Assembly (NCBI RefSeq): GCF_022539665.2
Contig: NC_081340.1
Coordinates: 4,278,001-4,342,000 of the forward strand
Direction of reading: 5' to 3'
DNA: 64,000 bases
From: Daphnia carinata
Lineage: Eukaryota; Arthropoda; Branchiopoda; Diplostraca; Daphniidae
Shown: in pieces, positions 12,312 through 22,366 of the stretch
Layout: each line of letters begins with the position of its first letter
Position numbering within the stretch: position 1 is the stretch's first letter
Position numbers and translations under genes: made by a program
The notes under the pieces: generated by a model
Told to the model about the DNA's origin: nothing
What the model saw: the letters and a program-made list of their open reading frames with translations, nothing else
The model's database searches: none

Positions 12312-12380
12312 ATCTACTGAGGTTTGAACCAAGAGTAACAGGTATCGCAGATAAAGACTCTACCACAGAGCTATGGACCT
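12312..12380 (-). repeat. tRNA-like sequence 5, inverted relative of sequence 1
   Basis: Its reverse complement carries TAGCTCTGTGGTAGAG, CTGCGATAC and GGTTCAAACCTC, the same landmarks in the same order as the copy at 11222. The pair is about 1.1 kb apart in opposite orientation. Confidence 0.55.
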
Positions 12381-12474
12381 AATGAAAACAAAAGAAAGAT
12401 AAACATATAGTTGTGAAAGACTGCATAAACATCCTAGACGATAACACATGATATGCGATAATAAACAATTTAGA

Positions 12475-12547
12475 TATATCTCGTGGCTCAATGTTAGAGC
12501 ATCGGCGTTGCACGCTGAATGTCAGGGGATCGGTTCCCATACGAGTA
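12475..12547 (+). repeat. tRNA-Ala(TGC)-like sequence
   Basis: The best tRNA candidate of the group. The anticodon stem CGGC/GCTG (with one G-T pair) frames the loop GTTGCAC with anticodon TGC and a proper T33. The A box is GGCTCAATGTTAGAGC and CTCGT/ACGAG pairs at the acceptor ends. The T arm (GGGGATCGGTTCCC) is imperfect, so it is probably a pseudogene or SINE head. Confidence 0.45.
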
Positions 12548-12939
12548 AAATAAAATACAAATACAAAATTACTTCAGATATAGAATAGAAAGAGAGACAG
12601 AATGGAAATTACCAGGCATTACACGTTGTTCCTTGAATCTAAGTTGAAGAATTCAAAGAGTGTAATAAATAATAATTGAATAATTACAGATAAACGATAA
12701 ACCAATGGAAACAATGCTTACCATCAAAGGTGGCAAAACCAATAAAGGTGAATTGAGCAAGCTAAATTAACCAAAAAAAAAGTTGATTAATGTAATGTGT
12801 AAACACAGCGAAAACAGACAATGAAAGAAAAAAATTTTGCAAAAAATATTTTATAAAAAAAAATTTATTGACAATTCTCTGCACATTACAATTATTTTTG
12901 CAACTTTAAAAAGGCACAATAGCCCTTTCAAAAGTTGCC

Positions 12940-13212
12940 GTCAACCCAGGCAGGGGGAGACACTGCCTTGTTGACCCACCGGGGAGATTACCCGGTGATT
13001 GGCTAAGAGAAGCCGGAAGAAGAGCCGAAGATATGGAACATTTTTACTGGAGCGATTAACCTTTAATTCGGATTTGCGGATAGCCACGTCGCCCTCCGTG
13101 AACACATCATCGGACTACGCGGACCCCCACGTCCCCTTTCCGGCCAGAGCCCTCCAAACCTCGGTATATGTTATTTTTATATATACCGTACAGTAGGGGC
13201 ATGACCCCCTAC
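12940..13212. other. GC-rich island with five strong hairpins
   Basis: Set in AT-rich DNA, this segment folds into successive hairpins on one strand. They are 12940-12975 (GTCAAC/GTTGAC with inner GGCAG/CTGCC), 12977-12997 (perfect seven-pair CACCGGG/CCCGGTG, seven-base loop), 13001-13014 (GGCT/AGCC), 13162-13188 (CGGTATAT/ATATACCG) and 13193-13212 (GTAGGGG/CCCCTAC). No coding frame is convincing. It could be part of a retroelement leader or a structured RNA; I do not recognise the family. Confidence 0.5.
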
Positions 13213-16200
13213 GGGCTTATTACGAGTCAAGGGGAAACGGGGCTACGGAAAGGAAGGGAGCCCAGATATGCACTTCAATTTTTTAAATATTTAATACCGT
13301 AGGAGAACGTGAACAAGTATAGAAATTCCATGTCGTGCATCCAATTATCATTTATTCGGTATCTTGCCACAATACGGAAACTTTTTCAGATTTAGTGTTA
13401 GTAATCTATATGAAGAAATAAAAACGTCGTTAAGCATAACATTCTTGTCAACGTGACTTACATGACTCTTACATTCATTGTTTGGCAGATTCCCATAAAA
13501 CGTCTGGCAGGAGCTTTTGAAGTCGACCCAAGCATTTTAAAGGGATGTTCCTCATAATTGTATCAATTTTGTTGCGTGATCAATCGGATCTTCATCGACA
13601 TTAATGGTGCTATGATAGATTTAGAGCTCTTCAAAAAACTACAGGGCGATCTTTGGGTTCCATGTAGGTGGGTCCACAGCTGCGCCTCCATAAACAAACT
13701 ATAATTTAAAATGTAGAATATCTTACAGTTCAATCGTACTGGAAATAAAGATTTTAAAATGACTTTACAAATCGTTGTTGCATGTACCTTTGAAAAGATG
13801 TTGTAAAGATAATGGTTATATGGAGTCGCAGTCTTTACGGCAGTATTCACCAAATGCCTAGTCACGCAATAACACGTTAAATATACCGATTGATTAAACA
13901 GAGCCAATATTAAATTTACCAGCACAACCGGTTAACACCTTTGAATGCCGAAGGAAAGGAAATCCATCGTTGATGCAAAATTCCATTTTTTTAAAGTATG
14001 TCTACACTTCATCTTCTTCTCAAATTTACCTTAACGTGATTCTGCAATAGTGACATGAAAAACAAGACAAAAAATATATGTTTCTGATCAGCGAGCTGCA
14101 GTATTTTGGAAACATGGATCATGAGCTGTAATGAATTTTTGGGTTCCTCAAGTTCACTCCATACATTTTTTAAATTTTGTCGTCAAGAAGAAAATACAAG
14201 CATGCCTTGCAAAGTGTTTACTGAACAGCTATTTCAGCCTTGCAATAACCAACATGAGAAACCTAGTTTCAAATCTGCGTAACAAAAATGTCCTACACAT
14301 TCTGTCAGGACACTTCACATCTTTTACATCAATTACACTCATTCCCTGGGAGAAAAATTATGTAAATAGAGGAGATAATTGATAATTTTTTACGGAATGT
14401 TAGTGCAGCATTCACCTGTCGCGCATTCCATTCTGCAATGGTGTGAGGGAAGAATGACGGTGGTATAAATTTTGTGCTACGACTTAAATGTAGGCTCATT
14501 ATTATCTTTTCTGAGAACTCTCAATCCTGACGCTGTTCCTTCTTCGCAGTAGTGTTAATCTATTAGACGGATTAAAATTTATTTGACGAGACATACAGTA
14601 GAAGTGACATTACCAAATGAGGCGGGTGTAGAAACGCAGAATACTTAAGAGCAGACACTTTCGAAATCTAGACGCCATCTATTGGGAGAAAAATCTCGGA
14701 AAAAGTTGGGTGGATCAAGCGTTCGTCGAAGAGAAGTATGGTAGATGGTAATAAAACAGAATACAACACACATTTTTGATAGAATACCTTTCGGGACACA
14801 CGTTTGCATGCTCAGACGTTCGGATGGCACATTCCAATGTGTGGCGGTGCTGGATGTAAAAGATCGCTATTATCGACGCAACAGCTTCGATTCTTTTGCT
14901 CTTTGATATACCTAAAAGCAATTGGAAACAATAGCATACATCAACAGGAAAGTGTAATTCATAAGGAAATTGGCAGCCCTTCTACCCATAAAAAAGACAA
15001 CATGAAAAGAAATCTATTAAATGGGACGAAACAAAACAAACAACGCGAAAATCTATTAAAAAAAGACCGTGTTTGCCACTGCTGTAAGAAGGACAGTTTT
15101 AGTTTTTGTGTCAAAACTTGGCGATTAAACGAAATCAGCTGTTTTAAATCGATCGTTAATTTAAAACAGCAGGTTTAAATGGCTAATTTTTGTTTCATTA
15201 ACTCAACTCTTCCAATTTCACACATTTATGGAAAACAGAAGGTTTACGAGCAATTTTGATTCAAGCGGCATAGATGGAACTGATAATTGTAATCGTTTAA
15301 CATATTATTGGGATCCGTTAACGCTGCTTGAATTATCACGAGCAACGCCCAGGACCAATATTTATCTCCACCCCCATTAGATAAACAGTTTTTATTTGGT
15401 GCCTTCGTGCCATAAGGCGGCATTCTAGAATATCGTGAATACATTGCTTACACTAGGTTAAAATTATAGCTAACCGAAGATTTCTACATGGCGGAGTGAA
15501 AAACACTACATCCTGTTCTCTCCGAGATGAATTCAACTTTGTCAGGCGCAAAAAGTGATTTTTCTTTTCACCTTAACCAAACAGATGGTATAAAGTTAAC
15601 GCATGTTGCTTACCATAGCGTTTGCACATCACTTAGGTGCATACCAGACGTAGGACTAGGGTGAAATAGCACTGAATGTGTGAGTTTAAGGTGTATATTA
15701 CCTATTTTCAGGTGAATTTCACTGCAGTGCTATCGACTACCAATTGCCAACTCCGAACTCCAATAAGCTTATCCTAACTCGGATCGCCAAGCCCGTACAA
15801 GTCCATCAGTCAAATAACGTCATCCATGGCACATCAAATGCTAGAGAATACAAAGCTGAAACTATTATTACCAGCGATTCTGAGGTAGCATGCGATCAAC
15901 TCTGCTCACACTGTAATGTACGACACTTTGAAAATTTAGGATGAGTCATCTCGATACTTATACATGTCATGGTTACCTAATAGGTTGGCGTAGTGGAGAA
16001 AAATTTTACATTTTCCGGAGTTCTATTATGCCTCATTTGTTTCCCTTTTGGTTTCATCTGGCTCTTTTGGATGATGGAATCGCAATGCAACCATTGCGGG
16101 AAGATATATTTATGAAAACTAGATGTGAAGAGACCAATCAAAATGGATTTAGAATGAATTGCTTCTGTTTCCGTTGCAAACGGTATGAACGCTGTTAGAA

Positions 16201-16507
16201 TCAAAAACCAAATTCTCGTCATTTAAAAAAGGCAACGATGTACAGTTAGATGGATTTTGTGAAACGATCTGCTTAGGTTTTTATTAAACCTACAGTGTTT
16301 GCCCGACGATAACTTATCATTGATAATCACTGACGATGCAACAAACAATGGCTTATCTTCATGTTGCTCCATATGAGTCCTCAATTGTCTGGATTTTCGG
16401 TTTTTTAGTTTAGTTCTTGATTAAGCTCAAAGCTTAGCGGGTTTCAAAAGTTATCTGGTAATTCAAATTGTACAAACCATTTCTTTGTTACTTCAACATT
16501 ACCGAAA
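13213..16507. other. Gene-poor intergenic region
   Basis: Mixed AT-rich sequence with short open frames lacking start-codon, splice or composition support on either strand. No mobile-element coding region and no RNA gene that I can recognise. Confidence 0.45.
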
Positions 16508-17251
16508 ATGGACTCAAAACATGAAAATCCGCCTCCATATTCGGAATCACAAGGTAGATATTAGCATTTTGCTTTTGGTGATTTACGTTGCTCCTGTAGT
16601 GGTGGACGTTCCTATAAAAGAATGGAAGAAAAATTTATTATCGATACTCGAAGTGATGACATAAAATTGTATCAATATCAAATCCTCTATTATGTCATGG
16701 GAAAAAGAAAATTACACTTTACTAACTAGAATATCCAATTTCAAGGCCCGCCTCCGCCGCCTGGCTTTACACAGCCCCAACAAGGTTATCCTTACCCAAC
16801 GCAACAACCATACCCTTATACCACTCAACAAACCTACCCAAATACAAATCAATATCCTTCAAGCTACAACAATCCAACTGTTATCAACGTTGTTCCGCCT
16901 CCGCAAAATCATAGCCATCAAGTACTCATTGTCGGCGGTTGCCCGACATGTAGGGTAAGTAAGAACGATTTTGCGATCGTTTAAGAAAACTGTAGTTGTC
17001 TAGCATTTACGTTAGAAATTTTTTCATGAATAGGTTGGCGTACTTGACGAGAGGCCTACCTGTTGCGGAATTTGCTGTTGCATTATGTTCTTCCCTATTG
17101 GTAGTTAATTCACGTTATCTAAGACGAAATTACGTAACGTTAATGACTAATCGAATATTCGCTTTTATTCTGTTATTAACAACTAGGTCTAATTTGCTTA
17201 TTTACGATGAGACAGAAGGTCTGCGTTAACTGTGGCGCACAATTTCATTAG
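16508..17251 (+). CDS. BRI3: Brain protein I3 (BRI3) homologue
   Basis: Four exons: 16508-16553, 16746-16954, 17034-17100 and 17187-17251. The protein starts MDSKHENPPPYSES (a PPxY motif), continues with a Pro/Gln/Tyr-rich cytosolic region (PQQGYPYPTQQPYPY) and ends with the conserved BRI3 core: VLIVGGCPTCRVGVLDERP, TCCGICCCIMFFPIGLICLF and KVCVNCGAQFH. The paired CPxC-RVGVL and CxNCGAxF motifs flanking one hydrophobic segment are diagnostic. BRI3 is a small endolysosomal membrane protein of poorly defined function, related in layout to LITAF-type proteins. It is 128 aa long, close to the human protein. It is convergent with PARG, and both ends of the model are firm. Confidence 0.9.
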
Positions 17252-17559
17252 AAGGAGACTGTTCATCAGCGTTGATTCCTTTTTGGCCGAAAAAATTTGG
17301 GAGAGGGTGATATATTGTCCACAACTGTTTAGGTTTCTTTATAACGTTTCGGCAAGCCAATCTATTTTCAACAATCACGTGTGATTGCATTATTTTTTCA
17401 TTTGATGTGACGTAAACGCTTGATTAAACAAACCGATACTATCAGCAAAATGTTAGAGTCACGGACGATGCGTCATAGGATACCAACGCAAGTATACGAC
17501 TTTACAAAACTTATAAATTTTTGTTGTTGTATAAAAAAAAAAAAAAAAAAAAAAAACGA

Positions 17560-17619
17560 TAACGAAAAATCCCATTACACCTCCTAACGAAAAAACCCAT
17601 TACACCTCCTAACGAAAAA
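17560..17619. repeat. 25-bp direct tandem repeat, two copies plus part
   Basis: Units 17560-17584 and 17585-17609 differ at one base (core CCCATTACACCTCC followed by TAACGAAAAA), with a ten-base partial third copy. They lie directly beside an A24 tract, between the convergent BRI3 and PARG genes. Confidence 0.8.
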
Positions 17620-17661
17620 CGATTCCTTGGCGATACTATGGCTTATTTAGTTTAGACTTAC

Positions 17662-20165
17662 TTATAAATTTGTCCCCACTGCAACATCGACGTCGCTCCC
17701 TGTGAGGCTTTTGTTAGTTTCGGAGCTGCAATTGGTGACTCCATCCTCGGAGTCCAAGGTATCCAGTAATGCGTAAAGGTAGCCGTAGAGGTCTAGTGAA
17801 GGGGACCGTGATCCTCCGATTTGCTGGCCGTACTGGCAGAGCATAGTGTACAATGTACCAACAGTGACGTCTTTTTCTTTCAGTAGGAAATACATGTTGT
17901 AAAGGTCATCGCGTAATTGTTTGTCACCAAAGGTGAAATAAACTACGTCGCGGTGAGTTACAGCAGCTGCCATAAGTTGAATTAAGCACTTTAGACGTGG
18001 ATCGCCCCGAAAAGCACCACAGCCCCAGTTTCCAGTTGCCACCGCCGTCAAAGCCACTCCATATCGACAGTGGAATCCAGCAAAAGCCTACTTTTAAAAA
18101 GATTACTTAAATTAATGGTTGTTCTACAAACAAAACAAAGCTATTTTTCGATATTGGGTTGATTGGGAAAAAACGACCTTTCGAAGTTCCCTGTCGATAG
18201 ATTCCTGTTTGTACTGAGATTCTTTGCTGCGGAAAGGAGTGGCATCTATGGCGACCACCTGGCATAATCTTCGGCCGTATACATCTCGAGGCGTGTTATC
18301 AACGAAATCTCCCTCAAACCGGAAAGTATCGCCGTAACCAGAATGTCGACTATATTGCTCGCAACCTATGAAGAAGACCAACTTTTACAGGACTCTAGAA
18401 AAAATACAAACTTAGTGAAGATATTATGCTTACCTGTAATGATGAGGGCCTCATTATGTTCCATCACTTCAGAAAATAAACAAGCAGCAATCAATTCGGG
18501 GCATATGACAAAGCGGATTTCTTCTTGAACACAGCCTGAATTTAGAACTCCCCCTCCTATAAATCTTCAATAAAATTATTATTTTCCCATTTAAATCCTC
18601 TTGACTGAAACGCCACTTGAATAAGTTTATATACTTGTTCGCAAAATCCACTTGAAGCAGTCCACCGCCTTCTTTTTCAATAGTTCCTTCAGAGGATACA
18701 TGAAAACCATTAAGTGTCTCTGAAGCTGTGTGCCAGCTCGGATTTTCCGAATCACTAACCACTTGACGTGTAAAGGTTATCACACCTTTCGGTTCTTAAA
18801 ATGAAGTGTTAAAACTAAAAAAATTTTCAGATTTGTTTAAGTAATCTAATTGCTTTTACCCTCTGTTATAACACGATCAAAGTAATTCAGCAGGCATCGA
18901 AGTTTCCCGTAAACCCAACTGGATCTTGATCGATTTTCAAGTAACCTGAACGAAGCGATGTAATTCGCATCTTATTTTAGTGATTTTGTTATCTGTAGTA
19001 AACTTGTTAAAATAATTCTTTACTTAATAAAATTGATGTCTGGGTAAGAAGCGAATTCAGACTGTCTTTTCTGAGTGTTCCTCCTTGGATAAGTATTAAG
19101 GAATGCATTCGCTAACAGTGAAGCAATTTGCGACTGCGACATTGATATGCTATGTGATTTGTTACGGACCAGTAAAACTGGTGTTCGGGTGACGCGATTT
19201 GGAACTTCGATGGCCAATCGGATGATGCCCGGTAAAATATGGTCAAACAATTTTTGTCTCTCGGTTGTCGATAGCTCCTAGTAATGCAATATGAAGTTAA
19301 TACCGCAACAACGAATCAAGTTATTGAAAAGAGCAACACCTTGTCAACAAATTCATGAAACCCTTTCAAATTCCAAATTTGATTGTACCGGCTGTTATAG
19401 GATAAAATGGCTTTCTCCAGGTCAAGCGAACAACTGATTTTTTTATCGCAGAAAGCTTGTTTAACCAATTTCCATCTTTGTTCCAAAGCAGAATTACCCT
19501 GCATAGGAATTTCCAAAAGCTCTTAGGTTAAGCCGTGTCATTGATTACCTATATTAAGTTCTTACATTAATATTGACTGGGTATAGATTGCTGGGAGAAC
19601 AAGGCATCTTGACATGTTCAGTATCCCATTTATCAGTATAGCTGGTTGGATGTGGTTCTAGGGTGGCATCTGACATTAAAAATGAAACCTGTAATAAAAG
19701 AACAAGGATTAACATCAGGCAACATACCAAAGTTTCTGTAAGTTCTATTATACATTAAATAAAACTGTGTGATCTCTGCCAGGTTTGATGTCAAGTAATT
19801 GCACACATTTTTGATTAAACAAACTGGGCATCTCAGTAAGTGGTTTTCCTTTCCAAAACTTCTCAGTTAAATAGTCATCTTGTAATTTACTACTGTATGT
19901 TGTGGTTGTTGTAATTGCTTGTTCTGTAATCGTGACATCATCTTCTTCTGGTTCAATATCTATAGTACAATCAGTACTTGAGATTCCTAGACTGAGACGG
20001 TTTATTTCTGTGGTTCCTATGCAAAATGTTAACCCTGTTTAATATAGACTGACGGCGTTGGCGAGTGTAATGGTAGATCATCATACCTGGTTTTGAAATG
20101 CTATCCATTATACTTATTTGTCTTAATTTCTTTCGAGCTGGTGACGACGGCGTATCATCATTCAT
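17662..20165 (-). CDS. PARG: Poly(ADP-ribose) glycohydrolase
   Basis: Ten exons on the minus strand: 20165-20087, 20016-19754, 19688-19566, 19498-19340, 19277-19024, 18945-18860, 18794-18635, 18564-18434, 18365-18178 and 18087-17662. They sum to 622 aa in frame. The catalytic PARG signature is intact: GGG at residues 378-380 and QEE at 388-390 ([18 protein letters not shown]). Further landmarks are [77 protein letters not shown] and [14 protein letters not shown]. The enzyme removes poly(ADP-ribose) chains after DNA damage. The N-terminal regulatory region is short, as expected for an invertebrate catalytic form, and begins with a possible PCNA-binding peptide. ATG 20165 is the only start ahead of the first donor. 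Confidence 0.95.
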
Positions 20166-20527
20166 TCCTTTGCTCAATTTCTCAAAGAACGAAAGAAAGA
20201 TTTCTATGGAAAACTAAAAACAAACGCAGAATTAAAGACAAAAGCCGAAAGATAGAAATTTCAAATTTTACCACTAGCAGACAACCCTAACTTTCTATAG
20301 TTTGTGACTTTGTAGCCCAGAAGCCATCTAGTGGCGAGTAGGAGCAACTGGTAGAAACTGCAGTATTTTAATACATTCCCGGCATTTCAAACGAGTAGAC
20401 TGAGAAGGTAATTATGGAACAGGAGTTTTTGCATACCCTAAAATGGTTTCGAAATTAGTTTAAATTATGTCGATAAAACTATACAAGATAAACATAAATT
20501 TTTAACTAAAACGTTCATAAAACAAAT
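20166..20527. other. PARG upstream region
   Basis: It should contain the PARG promoter and 5' UTR. No TATA box or other named element was seen. Confidence 0.4.
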
Positions 20528-20793
20528 TTCAGTGATAGAAACCACATAACAGTTTGCTAGTTTCATAACAATGTCCAACTGCTACTTTCCAGTTATAAAT
20601 GAAAACTGTAATGTTCCCCTCAGCCAAATGCCTCGATTTGTCATCAACTTGCACGTATTACGTACAGATTAAGACTCGTCATCAAATATCATCATCAGGA
20701 AACATTATTAAACTTCTTTAACCGGGATACGAACCGCTACTTTCAGCAGTCCAATTCACTCGTCATAACCACTGCACCACGCAGTCTGCAAAT
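20528..20793 (-). repeat. tRNA-headed SINE-like element, copy 1
   Basis: On the minus strand it begins with a tRNA-like head: A box TGGTGCAGTGGTTATGACGA and B box GGTTCGTATCCCGG. A conserved body follows (CCTGATGATGATAT, CAAATCGAGGCATTTGGCTG). It is closely matched by copy 2, 350 bp away, which defines the boundaries. Confidence 0.65.
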
Positions 20794-20877
20794 ATACAAC
20801 AACCCGTTCAAATGACATAGTTTAAGGTAGATTCAACTAAAATAATAGATAAATTTTTAAATACCAATAATTCACAT

Positions 20878-21150
20878 TTTACTGTGATAGAAAACTCACC
20901 ACGTTTTGCTACTTTGGAAACAACGTCTAACTGCTGCCTTCCACAAAGGTTAAAATGAAAACAGTAATGTTCCCCTCAGCCAAATGCCTCGATTTGTCGT
21001 CAATTCAACACATTGAATGTGCATTTAAGACTCGTCATCGCTTATATCATCATCAGGAAACATTACTGAATATCATTAACCAGGACACGAACAGCGCACC
21101 TCAGTGTTAGAAATCACTGATCATAACCACTTCACCATGCAGTATACACA
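20878..21150 (-). repeat. tRNA-headed SINE-like element, copy 2
   Basis: Same layout as copy 1 with scattered substitutions and small gaps. Shared blocks include CCCCTCAGCCAAATGCCTCG, AAGACTCGTCATC, ATCATCATCAGGAAACATTA and TAACCAC near the head. Both copies are on the same strand, so this is a tandem arrangement. Confidence 0.65.
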
Positions 21151-21483
21151 TACACGATAATCAATTAAAATAAGAAACTATTATACAATTTTAGATCATT
21201 AATTTAATAGTTTGTGCAGGCATAAGAAACAAATTTCAATCAAACATTTTATTTCACGCCGCCACGGCTTGCAAATTATCATTTGCATGTGCTTGCTTGT
21301 TGGCATTACAGTTTACGATAAACTTCTGCACACTATAACAGAAATGCCCAAGTTTGATGCGTTTCAGCTTTGTTTGTATTGATGGCCATTAAACTCCCTT
21401 TCTTAATAGACATGTCATTTTTTTTTCTCAGTATAATTATGATAATACTCTATGAATTCAAGCGGTCAGTCAGTAAAACGTTA

Positions 21484-22195
21484 TTAATAAGCAAGTCCGT
21501 GATGGCCGTATCCATGAGCATGACCATGTCCGAGGGCGTGATTATTGCTGTGGCTCTTTGATCCATGGCTGATCACTTTGTTAACGCTGGTGTAACCGGA
21601 ACTGGCGTGATTGTGTCCGTGGTTATGTCCGTAGTTGGATCCGTAACCAGCTCCATATCCTGTCATAATATCAGCCAAAATATGAATCCCAATCTCTGCT
21701 AAAAGTCCAAAACTGGTTTACTTACCTCCGTATCCGAGACCATATCCACCATAACCGAGACCCAATCCGTAACCTTTTCATGAGGGAAAACAAAGTTTAA
21801 AGTTACACATCTCCCCAAATTATCCATAAATCAATCAAATTCGAACCTCCGTAACCAGCTCCATAACCAATTCCATGGCCATATCCTAGTCCACCATATC
21901 CAGCACCATAGAGTCCATGCCCGTACAATCCATTGCCATAGCCGAGTCCGCCGTAACCTCCATACGCTCCGAGGGTACCCTCGGCCGTTTGCAGATCCTT
22001 GCCGGTGTCAGAGTCGGTAGCGGCCGCTTGTTGTTCAACGATTTCTTTTTGCTCTTCATCAGCCATGGCAAAGGCAATGCAGGCAACGGCAATCAAAATC
22101 TTTTGATGAAAAATAGGATATTAGAGATTTCTATTGCACCATCTATTAATTTTTAGATTTATTATTGGTAATGAACTTACTTTAAAGGCAATCAT
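21484..22195 (-). CDS. GYH-1: secreted Gly/Tyr/His-rich protein
   Basis: Four exons, 22195-22181 (MIAFK), 22099-21847, 21773-21726 and 21659-21484, encode 163 aa. The signal peptide (MIAFKILIAVACIAFAMA) is split by intron 1 at phase 0. Next comes an acidic segment (DEEQKEIVEQQAAATDSD, GKDLQTAEGTLG), then GGYGGLGYGNGLYGHGLYGA repeats, and a His-rich C-terminal exon (HNHGHNHASSGY, SKSHSNNHALGHGHAHGYGH, GLAY end). Function is unknown. The composition is that of structural extracellular proteins; Tyr could cross-link and His could bind metals (inference). It is the only family member on the minus strand and is nearly identical, introns 2 and 3 included, to GYH-3. Confidence 0.88.
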
Positions 22196-22274
22196 TTCTT
22201 TAGTGGAGTAAAGACGAGTGTACTGGATACTTGAGAAATCAAGTTTAGTATGATTTTCAACTGAATCGCTACTG

Positions 22275-22366
22275 CTTATATACTTTGGCGGAAATCCAAA
22301 CCTTTAACAGAAAAACACAGTTGACATAGGCTGTGTTTGTACAATAATGTAAACAGAGTGAAAGGT
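22275..22366 (-). promoter_or_regulatory. GYH-1 promoter: TATATAAG and upstream ACCTTTCACTC
   Basis: On the minus strand, TATATAAG at 22282-22275 sits in the context GCCAAAGTATATAAGCAG, 80 bp before the ATG. ACCTTTCACTC is at 22366-22356. Both recur at similar spacing in other GYH genes. Confidence 0.7.

Noticed and set aside
12999-13196. Short frame across the GC-rich island
   Set aside because: It lacks an ATG start and its Arg/Lys-rich translation is explained by hairpin base composition.
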